This document shows, piece after piece, positions 35,728-43,874 of a DNA stretch of 64,000 nt. Origin of the DNA: Paraburkholderia fungorum (GTDB taxonomy: Bacteria > Pseudomonadota > Gammaproteobacteria > Burkholderiales > Burkholderiaceae). The first letter of the stretch is position 1; the number at the start of each line of letters is the position of its first letter. The notes beneath the pieces were generated by a model. It worked only from the letters and a program-made list of their open reading frames with translations, did no database searches and was not told the DNA's origin. The translations under genes and the position numbers were made by a program. The stretch spans positions 186,001 to 250,000 of the forward strand of contig NZ_CADFGE010000011.1 of the NCBI RefSeq assembly GCF_902833645.1, read 5' to 3'.

Positions 35728-36879
35728 ATGAGCCAGTCAACAGTCCCGTTTTTGCCGTTTGTCAAACCTGAGATCGATGAAGAAACGATTCAGGGCGTCG
35801 CCGACGTGCTCCGCTCCGGCTGGATCACGACCGGCCCGCAAAACCAGAAATTCGAAGCGGCACTCTCCGAATTCTGCGGCGGCCGCCCGGTGCGCACGTT
35901 CAATTCCGGTACCGCGACGCTCGAAATCGGGCTGCGTATCGCCGGTGTGGGCGAAGGCGACGAGGTCATCACCACCCCTGCTTCGTGGGTTGCGACCAGC
36001 AATGTGGTCTATGAGGTCGGGGCGACGCCGGTATTCGTCGACATCGACCCGGTAACCCGCAACATCGACCTGAACCTGCTGGAAAAGGCCATTACGCCGC
36101 GCACGAAGGCGATCATTCCGGTGTACCTGTCGGGCCTGCCGGTCGACATGGACCGGCTGTATGAAATCGCCCGCGCCCACAAGCTGCGCGTGATCGAAGA
36201 CGCCGCGCAGGCGTTCGGCTCGACGTGGAAAGGCGAGCGCATCGGCAAACTCGGCGATATGGTTTCGTTCAGCTTCCACGCGAACAAGAATCTGACCTCG
36301 ATCGAAGGCGGCGCGCTGGTGCTGAACAACGAGGAAGAAGCGATCCTCGCGCAAAAGTACCGCCTGCAAGGCATCACCCGCACCGGCTTCGACGGCATGG
36401 ACTGCGACGTGCTGGGTGGCAAGTACAACCTGACGGACGTCGCCGCGCGCGTCGGCCTCGGTCAGTTGCCGCATCTGGAGCGTTTCCTCGCCCAGCGCAA
36501 GAAACTCGTGCGCGCATACTTCGCCGGGTTCGAAGGCGGCGCGGCGGTCAAGCTGGGCATTGGCCTGCCGTTTGCCGATTTCGAGAACAGCAACTGGCAC
36601 ATGTTCCAGATCACGCTGCCGCTCGAAAAACTGTCGATCGACCGCGCCGGCTTCATGGGCCAGTTGAAGGAACGCGGCATCGGCTCGGGCGTGCACTATC
36701 CGGCGATTCACCTGTTCTCGCTGTACCGTGCGCGCGGCTTCAAGGAAGGGATGTTCCCGCACGCGGAGCGCTTCGGCGCCACCACCGTCACGCTGCCGCT
36801 CTTCACGCTCATGAACGAAGGCGACGTGGAGCGGGTCTGCCGCGCGGTCAATGAAATTTGCGAACAATACGGAAAATAA
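35728..36879 (+). CDS. arnB: ArnB, UDP-4-amino-4-deoxy-L-arabinose aminotransferase
   Basis: DegT/DnrJ/EryC1 family PLP enzyme of 383 residues from MSQSTVPFLPFVKPEIDEET. It transaminates UDP-4-keto-pentose with glutamate. The Lys for PLP is in FSFHANKNLTSIEGGALV; other parts are FNSGTATLEIGLRIAGVGEG and VIEDAAQAFGSTWKGERI. The start at 35728 was chosen over upstream codons to 35674. It begins 69 bases after arnE and six bases before arnC. Confidence 0.96.
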   Translation: MSQSTVPFLPFVKPEIDEETIQGVADVLRSGWITTGPQNQKFEAALSEFCGGRPVRTFNSGTATLEIGLRIAGVGEGDEVITTPASWVATSNVVYEVGATPVFVDIDPVTRNIDLNLLEKAITPRTKAIIPVYLSGLPVDMDRLYEIARAHKLRVIEDAAQAFGSTWKGERIGKLGDMVSFSFHANKNLTSIEGGALVLNNEEEAILAQKYRLQGITRTGFDGMDCDVLGGKYNLTDVAARVGLGQLPHLERFLAQRKKLVRAYFAGFEGGAAVKLGIGLPFADFENSNWHMFQITLPLEKLSIDRAGFMGQLKERGIGSGVHYPAIHLFSLYRARGFKEGMFPHAERFGATTVTLPLFTLMNEGDVERVCRAVNEICEQYGK

Positions 36880-36885
36880 GCGGAA

Positions 36886-37929
36886 ATGAGTTATTCGGAA
36901 CATCGCGCCGTCGCACCGGAAGTGTCGATCATCATCCCGGTGTACAACGAGGAAGCCGGCCTGGCGGCGCTATTCGCGCGCCTCTACCCGGCGCTCGACG
37001 CGCTCGGCACCGGCTATGAAGTGATCTTCATCAATGACGGCAGCCGCGACAAATCCGCCGCCCTGCTCGCCGAGCAGTTCCGCGCGCGGCCCGACACGAC
37101 CCGCGTGATCCTCCTGAACGGCAACTACGGCCAGCACATGGCAATTCTGGCGGGTTTCGAGCAATCGCGCGGCGAAATCGTCATCACGCTCGACGCCGAC
37201 CTGCAGAATCCGCCGGAAGAAATCGGCAAGCTGGTCAACAAGATGCGTGAAGGTTACGACTACGTCGGCACCATCCGGCTGCAACGCCAGGACAGCTTGT
37301 GGCGCCGCAAGGCCTCGCGCGCGATGAACCGTCTGCGCGAGCGCATCACCCGCATCAAGATGACCGACCAGGGCTGCATGCTGCGCGCATACAGCCGCCA
37401 CATCATCGACACGATCAATCGCTGCGGCGAGATCAACACCTTCATTCCGGCGCTTGCCTACACGTTCGCGCAGAATCCGGTCGAGATCGAAGTCGCGCAC
37501 GAAGAGCGTTTTGCCGGCGAATCGAAGTACTCGCTGTACAGCCTGATCCGCCTGAATTTCGACCTGGTCACGGGCTTCTCGGTGGTGCCGCTGCAATGGC
37601 TGTCGTTCATCGGCGTAATCCTGTCGCTCGGCTCCGCGGCGCTGTTCGTGCTGCTGCTGATCCGCCGCTTCATTGTCGGCGCGGAAGTGCAAGGTGTGTT
37701 CACGCTGTTCGCCATCACCTTCTTCCTGCTCGGCGTGATCATCTTCGCGCTGGGCCTGCTCGGTGAATACATCGGCCGGATTTACCAGCAGGTGCGCGCG
37801 CGTCCGCGCTATCTGGTGCAGACGATTCTCGAACAGCGCGACGGCACCGCCGTGACCGAAGCGCCCCGCCAGGGTGTGGTGCAGGCCGTGCACACCGCAC
37901 CGCTGATCGATCAGGGCCCGAACCCATGA
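36886..37929 (+). CDS. arnC: ArnC, undecaprenyl-phosphate 4-deoxy-4-formamido-L-arabinose transferase
   Basis: GT2 family enzyme of 347 residues. The catalytic half has VSIIIPVYNEEAGL, NDGSRDKSAALL and ITLDADLQNPPEEIGKL, with DADLQ as the metal-binding region. Two C-terminal membrane helices (WLSFIGVILSLGSAALFVLL; FAITFFLLGVIIFALGLLGE) anchor it on the cytoplasmic face. It loads the formylated sugar on undecaprenyl phosphate. Its stop overlaps the start of the formyltransferase gene by four bases. Confidence 0.95.
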   Translation: MSYSEHRAVAPEVSIIIPVYNEEAGLAALFARLYPALDALGTGYEVIFINDGSRDKSAALLAEQFRARPDTTRVILLNGNYGQHMAILAGFEQSRGEIVITLDADLQNPPEEIGKLVNKMREGYDYVGTIRLQRQDSLWRRKASRAMNRLRERITRIKMTDQGCMLRAYSRHIIDTINRCGEINTFIPALAYTFAQNPVEIEVAHEERFAGESKYSLYSLIRLNFDLVTGFSVVPLQWLSFIGVILSLGSAALFVLLLIRRFIVGAEVQGVFTLFAITFFLLGVIIFALGLLGEYIGRIYQQVRARPRYLVQTILEQRDGTAVTEAPRQGVVQAVHTAPLIDQGPNP

Positions 37930-38861
37930 AGCCGCGCGCCGTCGTATTCGCGTATCACAACGTCGGCGTGCGCTGCCTGCAGGTGCTGCTCGCGCGCGGC
38001 GTCGACGTGGCGCTGGTCGTCACGCACGAGGACAACCCTGCCGAAAACATCTGGTTCGGCAGCGTGGCCTCGGTTGCGGCCGAGCACGGCATTCCGGTCG
38101 TCACTCCGGCCGATCCGAAAAGTCCGGAACTGCGCGCCGCGGTAAGCGCCGCGCGGCCGGATTTCATCTTCTCGTTCTATTACCGCCACATGCTGCCGGT
38201 CGACCTGCTGGCGCTCGCCGCACGGGGCGCTTACAACATGCATGGCTCGTTGCTGCCGAAGTACCGTGGCCGCGTGCCGACCAATTGGGCGGTCATCCAC
38301 GGCGAAACCGAAACCGGCGCGACGCTGCACGAAATGGCCGCCAAGCCCGACGCCGGCGCGATCATCGCGCAAACGCCGGTGCCGATTCTGCCCGACGACA
38401 CCGCCGCGCAAGTGTTCGACAAGGTCACCGTGGCCGCCGAGCAGACCCTGTGGCGCGTGCTCCCGGCGCTGCTCGCGGGCGAGGCGCCGCATCTGCCGAA
38501 CGATCTGTCGCATGGCAGCTATTACGGCGGCCGCAAGCCGGAAGACGGCCGGATCGACTGGACGCAACCCGCGCAGCAGGTCTATAACCTGATCCGCGCG
38601 GTCGCGCCGCCCTATCCCGGCGCGTTTACCGATATCGCGGGCCACCGTTTCGTCATCGCCCGTGCGCGTCTGGCTGCGCCCGGCGCGCTACGCCCGGATT
38701 TGCCGCCGGGCCTGCACGTAAGCGATAATGCCGTTTTAGCGATATGCGGCGACGGCCGCTCGATCGCCATCCACGAATTGCGGCACCAGCATGGCGGCAA
38801 CGAAACCGTTGTCACCCCCGCCGAATTCACCCAGCTCATCCAAACTCCCCGTCATTCATGA
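37926..38861 (+). CDS. UDP-L-Ara4N formyltransferase (ArnA N-terminal domain as separate protein)
   Basis: Formyltransferase of 311 residues using 10-formyl-THF. The family motif is YNMHGSLLPKYRGRVPTNWA with the catalytic Asn-His-Ser region in HGSLLPKYRG, and VIHGETETGATLHEMAAKPD. It ends with a C-terminal FMT-like domain. In E. coli this is the N-terminal half of bifunctional ArnA; here it is a free gene overlapping arnC and the decarboxylase gene by ATGA on both sides. Confidence 0.94.
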   Translation: MKPRAVVFAYHNVGVRCLQVLLARGVDVALVVTHEDNPAENIWFGSVASVAAEHGIPVVTPADPKSPELRAAVSAARPDFIFSFYYRHMLPVDLLALAARGAYNMHGSLLPKYRGRVPTNWAVIHGETETGATLHEMAAKPDAGAIIAQTPVPILPDDTAAQVFDKVTVAAEQTLWRVLPALLAGEAPHLPNDLSHGSYYGGRKPEDGRIDWTQPAQQVYNLIRAVAPPYPGAFTDIAGHRFVIARARLAAPGALRPDLPPGLHVSDNAVLAICGDGRSIAIHELRHQHGGNETVVTPAEFTQLIQTPRHS

Positions 38862-39922
38862 AAACCGAAGGTTTCGCTAAAAAAGTCCTGATTCTGGGTG
38901 TGAACGGCTTCATCGGCCATCACCTGTCCAAACGCATTCTGGAAACGACCGATTGGGAAGTCTTCGGGATGGACATGCAGACCGAACGTCTCGGCGACCT
39001 CGTCAATCATGAGCGGATGCACTTCTTCGAAGGTGACATCACGATCAACAAGGAGTGGGTCGAATATCACATCAAGAAGTGCGATGTGATCCTGCCGCTG
39101 GTCGCGATCGCCACGCCCGCCACGTACGTGAAGCAGCCGCTGCGCGTGTTCGAACTCGACTTTGAAGCGAACCTGCCGATCGTGCGTTCGGCCGTCAAGT
39201 ACGGCAAGCACCTCGTGTTCCCGTCCACGTCCGAGGTTTACGGCATGTGCACGGACGAGCAGTTCGACCCGGAAGAGTCGCAACTGTCGTACGGCCCGAT
39301 CAACAAGCCGCGCTGGATCTACGCGTGCTCCAAGCAGTTGATGGACCGCGTGATCTGGGGCTACGGCATGGAAGGCCTGAACTTCACGCTGTTCCGTCCG
39401 TTCAACTGGATCGGCCCGGGCCTCGACTCGATCTACACGCCGAAGGAAGGCAGCTCGCGCGTGGTCACGCAGTTCCTCGGCCATATCGTGCGCGGCGAGA
39501 ACATCAGCCTCGTGGACGGCGGCGCGCAAAAGCGCGCCTTCACGGATATCGACGACGGCATCGGCGCGCTGATGAAGATCATCGAGAACAAGGACGGTGT
39601 CGCCACGGGCAAGATCTACAACATCGGCAACCCGACCAACAACTTCTCGGTGCGCGAGCTCGCGCACAAGATGCTGACGCTGGCCGCCGAATTCCCGGAA
39701 TATGCCGACCTCGCGAAAAAGGTGCAACTGGTCGAAACGTCCTCGGGCGCGTACTACGGCACCGGCTATCAGGACGTGCAGAACCGCGTGCCGAAGATCG
39801 ACAACACGATGCAGGAACTCGGCTGGGCGCCGCAGTCGACCTTCGACGAAGCGCTGCGCAAGATTTTCGAAGCGTATCGCGGCCACGTTGCCGAAGCTCG
39901 CGCCCTCGTCGAACAACAATAA
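38858..39922 (+). CDS. UDP-glucuronic acid oxidative decarboxylase (ArnA C-terminal domain as separate protein)
   Basis: Extended SDR of 354 residues from MKTEGFAKKVLILGVNGFIG. The nucleotide-binding Gly motif is GVNGFIGHH, the catalytic region has STSEVYGMC and the YxxxK-like YACSKQLMDRVIWGYG. It oxidises and decarboxylates UDP-glucuronate to the 4-keto pentose used by ArnB. Upstream codons to 38744 overlap the formyltransferase and are not used. Together with that gene it replaces bifunctional ArnA. Confidence 0.95.
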   Translation: MKTEGFAKKVLILGVNGFIGHHLSKRILETTDWEVFGMDMQTERLGDLVNHERMHFFEGDITINKEWVEYHIKKCDVILPLVAIATPATYVKQPLRVFELDFEANLPIVRSAVKYGKHLVFPSTSEVYGMCTDEQFDPEESQLSYGPINKPRWIYACSKQLMDRVIWGYGMEGLNFTLFRPFNWIGPGLDSIYTPKEGSSRVVTQFLGHIVRGENISLVDGGAQKRAFTDIDDGIGALMKIIENKDGVATGKIYNIGNPTNNFSVRELAHKMLTLAAEFPEYADLAKKVQLVETSSGAYYGTGYQDVQNRVPKIDNTMQELGWAPQSTFDEALRKIFEAYRGHVAEARALVEQQ

Positions 39923-39932
39923 GGCCTGATCC

Positions 39933-40826
39933 TTGGCTCGTATCGTCCTGAAGATCGACGTCGACACGCTGCGCGGAACCCGCGAAGGCGTGCCGAATCT
40001 CGCGCGCATCTTCGATCGCTTCAAGGCGCGTGCCACTTTCCTCTTCAGCCTCGGGCCCGATCACACCGGTTGGGCGATGCGCCGCGTGTTGCGGCCGGGC
40101 TTTCTGAAGAAGGTGTCGCGCACGTCGGTGGTCGAACATTACGGCATCAGGCAATTGATGTACGGCGTGCTGCTGCCGGGTCCGGATATCGGCGTGAAGA
40201 CTGCCGCGGAAATGCGCGCGATTCACGAGGCCGGTTTCGAATGCGGCATCCACACCTGGGACCACGTGTATTGGCAGGACAACGTGCGTTCGCAAGATCA
40301 GGAGTGGACCGGGAAGCAGATGCAGAAGAGCTTCAACCGCTTCGTCGCGATCTTCGGCGCGCCGCCCGTCACGCACGGCGCGGCGGGCTGGCAGATGAAC
40401 GGCCACGCGTTCGAGCAGATCGACGCGTGGGGCATGCGCTATGCGTCCGACGGGCGCGGCCACTCGCCGTATCTGCCGGTGCTCGACGGCAGAACGCTGT
40501 CGCACGTGCAGATGCCCACCACGCTGCCCACGCTCGACGAAGTACTCGGCGTGGATGGCGTCGACGAGCACAACGTCGCCGCGTGGATGTTGAAGCACAC
40601 CGAAAACAATCCGCACGATCAGGTGTTCACGCTGCACGCGGAACTCGAAGGACAAAAGCTCGCGCCGATTTTCGAACAGTTGCTGGAAGGCTGGCGCGCG
40701 CAAGGCCATACCTTTGCGACCATGGGTGATTACTACGCCACGCTGGACCGCGACACGCTGCCATCGTACCCTGTTACGTGGGGCGAAATTCCCGGCCGCT
40801 CCGGCGAGTTGATTGTCCAGCCCTGA
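39933..40826 (+). CDS. arnD: ArnD, 4-deoxy-4-formamido-L-arabinose-phosphoundecaprenol deformylase
   Basis: NodB-type polysaccharide deacetylase of 297 residues, TTG start at 39933 (MARIVLKIDVDTLRGTREGV), ten bases after the previous stop. The zinc ligands are likely Asp in KIDVDTLRG and His in CGIHTWDHVYWQDN; the sugar-binding region follows (PPVTHGAAGWQMNGHAFEQI). It removes the formyl group so that L-Ara4N can be flipped and transferred. It is the last gene of the cluster. Confidence 0.95.
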   Translation: MARIVLKIDVDTLRGTREGVPNLARIFDRFKARATFLFSLGPDHTGWAMRRVLRPGFLKKVSRTSVVEHYGIRQLMYGVLLPGPDIGVKTAAEMRAIHEAGFECGIHTWDHVYWQDNVRSQDQEWTGKQMQKSFNRFVAIFGAPPVTHGAAGWQMNGHAFEQIDAWGMRYASDGRGHSPYLPVLDGRTLSHVQMPTTLPTLDEVLGVDGVDEHNVAAWMLKHTENNPHDQVFTLHAELEGQKLAPIFEQLLEGWRAQGHTFATMGDYYATLDRDTLPSYPVTWGEIPGRSGELIVQP

Positions 40827-40985
40827 CTGGTCAAAATACAGCCGGCCTCGCGACCTGGCCGCCGCGCGAGCGTAGACCACGCGCCAGTCGCCCTCCCCCA
40901 AAGCCTCGATGCCAGGCCGACGCCACAGCAGTTGCAAGAATCCGTGCAAGTACCGTGGCGGCGGCCATACCAACCGGAGAACCTC

Positions 40986-41447
40986 GTGCCCATCGCAGTC
41001 GACCAACCCGTCCCCGACTTTACCGCCCCCGCTACCGGTGGCGAAATCACGCTGTCCAAGCTGCGGGGCAAGAAGGTGGTGCTGTATTTTTATCCGAAGG
41101 ACAACACGCCGGGCTGCACGACCGAAGGCCTGCAATTCCGCGACCTGTATCCGAAGTTCAAGAAGGCCGGCGCGGAAATTCTGGGCGTGTCGCGCGACAG
41201 CCTGCGCTCCCATGACAATTTCAAGGCAAAGCTCGAACTGCCGTTCCCGCTGATCTCGGATCCCGAAGAAACCTTGTGCGCGCTCTTCGGCGTCATGAAA
41301 TTGAAGAAAATGTATGGCAAAGAAGTACGTGGGATCGAACGCTCCACGTTCCTGATCGATGCCGAAGGCGTGCTGCGTCAGGAGTGGCGTGGCGTGAAAG
41401 TGCCAGGGCACGTCGACGACATTCTGGAGGCTGTACAAGCGCTTTGA
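40986..41447 (+). CDS. bcp: Peroxiredoxin, Bcp/PrxQ type, without usual resolving cysteine
   Basis: Thioredoxin-fold thiol peroxidase of 153 residues from the GTG at 40986 (GGAG upstream). The peroxidatic Cys44 lies in YFYPKDNTPGCTTEGLQFRD. The resolving Cys of E. coli Bcp at +5 (ACEF) is replaced, here CTTEGLQ has none; Cys98 in SDPEETLCALFGV is the only other candidate. One-Cys members are known in this family. The terminator at 41572 follows. Confidence 0.94.
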   Translation: MPIAVDQPVPDFTAPATGGEITLSKLRGKKVVLYFYPKDNTPGCTTEGLQFRDLYPKFKKAGAEILGVSRDSLRSHDNFKAKLELPFPLISDPEETLCALFGVMKLKKMYGKEVRGIERSTFLIDAEGVLRQEWRGVKVPGHVDDILEAVQAL

Positions 41448-41571
41448 GGCGCGTTATATTGGGTTCCAATGAGTGCCTGTCCACCCCACACTTTTCGCAG
41501 CTGCGCCGGACTTGACGGCCGTTTTCCCGGCTCCGTCGAAGTCGTGAGGCGCAACGCGATAACCGAAGGCG

Positions 41572-41608
41572 AGCCGCTTGTCCCGTACGCCGGGGCGGCG
41601 GCTTTTTT
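41572..41608 (+). terminator. Intrinsic terminator after bcp
   Basis: AGCCGC (41572-41577) pairs with GCGGCT (41598-41603) over an inner CCCG/CGGG stem, followed by TTTTTT. The rest of the bcp-phoH gap (41448-41794, 347 bases) holds no credible gene; the only frame in it (41469-41690) has no family features. Confidence 0.75.
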
Positions 41609-41794
41609 AATTGCGCGCAACCGTTCGTTCACTCGGCCACGCGCTTCCGTTAAGGAGCCGATCGAAGACCAGGCGAACCGGCATCTCTAGACCGAATGCG
41701 CGCCTCCGGACGCAAACTGCGTGCACATACACTGGCACCGGCAGAATGCGACAGGCGGCGCACGAAATGTGACCCGATTATTTCGAGGGAAACC

Positions 41795-43669
41795 ATGCCT
41801 TTGCCTACCCCCCCCAGCAAGCTCGGCAATCTCCTGCCGCCTGACGAATACAAGGCCAAAGCCGCCACACCGGCGCGCTCCGCCGCGAAGAAACAGGCGG
41901 TCGTTGGGGAATCCGCAGAGTCGGCCGATTACGGCCGCGCGAACGTCGCCACGCCGATGGCGCACGCAGCCAATGCCGCGACCACCTTGCGGCCCGTACC
42001 GGCATCGTCGGCCTCCCCTGCTACGTCCGCATCCGCCGAGCAAGCTGCACCGGCGCGTGGACGCAAATCGAAGCAGACCGCCGCCTTGCTGCAACCGGTG
42101 CCCGCCGCCCGTCCGCAAGCCGAGCCGGCGGTTGCTTCCACGCCCGCTGCCAAAGCGCAGCCGGTCGTCGCGCGCGCGCCGAGCGCGAAAGACCCGGCCG
42201 CCGGCACATCCGCAGCCGTAGCACCCAGCACGCGCGGCACCAGCAAGAAGCGCGGCACGTCCACCGACCCGCTCGAAATGCAGAAGCTTTTCGTGCTCGA
42301 CACGAACGTGCTGATGCACGATCCAAGCTGCCTGTTCCGGTTCGAGGAACACGACGTCTATCTGCCGATGATGACGTTGGAAGAACTGGACAACCACAAG
42401 AAGGGCATGTCCGAAGTCGCGCGTAACGCTCGCCAGGTGAGCCGCACGCTGGACGCGTTGGTGGCGAACGCCGGCAATATCTCGGACGGCATCTCGCTTG
42501 CGCGTCTCGGCAGCCGTGAGGCATCCGGGCGCCTGTACTTCCAGACCAAACTCAACGCTATCGAACCGGTCGAAGGTCTGCCGGAAGGCAAGGCCGACAA
42601 TCAGATTCTCGGCGTGGTGCGTGCGCTGCAGCGCGACCGGATGGATCGCCAGGTCGTGCTGGTGTCGAAAGACATCAACATGCGCATCAAGGCGCATGCG
42701 CTCGGCCTGCCCGCGGAAGACTACTTCAACGACCAGGTTCTCGAAGACAGCGATCTGCTGTACTCGGGCATCCGCGCGCTGCCGCAGGACTTCTGGACCA
42801 AACACGCGAAGGGCATGGAGAGCTGGCAGGACACCAAAACCGGCACCACGTATTACCGCGTGACGGGTCCGCTGTGCGCCTCGATGCTGGTCAACGAGTT
42901 CGTCTATCTCGAGCCGCAGAACGGCGAGCCGGCGTTTCATGCGCTGGTGCGCGAACTGAACGGCAAGACGGCGCTGCTGCAAACCTTGCGCGACTACGGC
43001 CACCACAAGAACAATGTGTGGGGCATCACGGCGCGCAACCGCGAGCAGAACTTCGCGCTGAACCTGTTGATGAATCCGGAGATCGACTTCGTCACGCTGC
43101 TGGGTCAGGCCGGTACCGGCAAGACGCTGGTCGCGCTCGCGGCCGGTCTCGCCCAGGTGCTCGACGACAAGCGCTACAACGAGATCATCGTAACGCGCGC
43201 AACGGTTCCGGTCGGTGAAGACATCGGCTTTCTGCCGGGTACGGAAGAGGAAAAAATGCAGCCGTGGATGGGTGCGTTCGACGACAACCTCGAAGTCCTG
43301 CAGAAAACCGACGACGCCGCCGGCGAATGGGGCCGCGCCGCGACCCAGGAGCTGATCCGCTCGCGCCTGAAGGTCAAGAGCATGAACTTCATGCGCGGCC
43401 GTACGTTCGTGGACAAGTATCTGATCATCGACGAGGCGCAAAACCTGACGCCTAAGCAGATGAAGACGCTGGTCACACGCGCCGGTCCCGGTACGAAGAT
43501 CATTTGTCTGGGCAATATCGCGCAGATCGATACGCCTTACCTGACGGAAGGCAGCTCGGGTCTGACGTACGTGGTCGACCGCTTCAAGGGCTGGGCACAC
43601 AGCGGGCACGTCACGCTGGCGCGCGGCGAGCGTTCGCGCCTCGCGGATTACGCTTCGGAAATTCTTTAA
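41795..43669 (+). CDS. PIN-domain PhoH family ATPase
   Basis: Fusion of 624 residues from MPLPTPPSKLGNLLPPDEYK. Residues about 25-155 are a Pro/Ala-rich, likely disordered head. A PIN ribonuclease-like domain follows (about 164-310; acidic residues in LFVLDTNVLMHDPS, LEELDNHKKG and LVSKDINMRI). A PhoH ATPase closes it, with Walker A GQAGTGKT (437-444) and the Walker B region YLIIDEAQNLTPKQMK. PIN-PhoH proteins are RNA helicase-nucleases linked to RNA turnover, and PhoH2 acts as a toxin-antitoxin relative in mycobacteria; no antitoxin gene is seen here. GAGGGAAACC precedes the ATG. Confidence 0.93.
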   Translation: MPLPTPPSKLGNLLPPDEYKAKAATPARSAAKKQAVVGESAESADYGRANVATPMAHAANAATTLRPVPASSASPATSASAEQAAPARGRKSKQTAALLQPVPAARPQAEPAVASTPAAKAQPVVARAPSAKDPAAGTSAAVAPSTRGTSKKRGTSTDPLEMQKLFVLDTNVLMHDPSCLFRFEEHDVYLPMMTLEELDNHKKGMSEVARNARQVSRTLDALVANAGNISDGISLARLGSREASGRLYFQTKLNAIEPVEGLPEGKADNQILGVVRALQRDRMDRQVVLVSKDINMRIKAHALGLPAEDYFNDQVLEDSDLLYSGIRALPQDFWTKHAKGMESWQDTKTGTTYYRVTGPLCASMLVNEFVYLEPQNGEPAFHALVRELNGKTALLQTLRDYGHHKNNVWGITARNREQNFALNLLMNPEIDFVTLLGQAGTGKTLVALAAGLAQVLDDKRYNEIIVTRATVPVGEDIGFLPGTEEEKMQPWMGAFDDNLEVLQKTDDAAGEWGRAATQELIRSRLKVKSMNFMRGRTFVDKYLIIDEAQNLTPKQMKTLVTRAGPGTKIICLGNIAQIDTPYLTEGSSGLTYVVDRFKGWAHSGHVTLARGERSRLADYASEIL

Positions 43670-43694
43670 GTTTCAACGCATTAGCTTCATGCAG

Positions 43695-43730
43695 AAGCCG
43701 CGTTCGGGTCACTCCGGGCGCGGCTTTTTT
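43695..43730 (+). terminator. Intrinsic terminator after PIN-phoH
   Basis: AAGCCGCG pairs with CGCGGCTT (43719-43726) through a loop with its own short CGGG/TCCG pairing, ending in TTTTTT. It is 25 bases past the stop. Confidence 0.85.
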
Positions 43731-43874
43731 ATTCGGCGCGCGCTGCCGACGGGCAACACTTAGCGCTCAAACTTCAAGTAATTTATCAAGAATTCTTGCC
43801 TGAGCCACGTTTGACGGGCTACCATCCCGACATCGTCCGCCATTAAACGAGCGTTTACCGCTCACTTCGTGTTC

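Noticed and set aside
39579..41438. 619-residue minus-strand frame across arnD and bcp
   Set aside because: Covers several well-supported plus-strand genes and has antisense-type composition.
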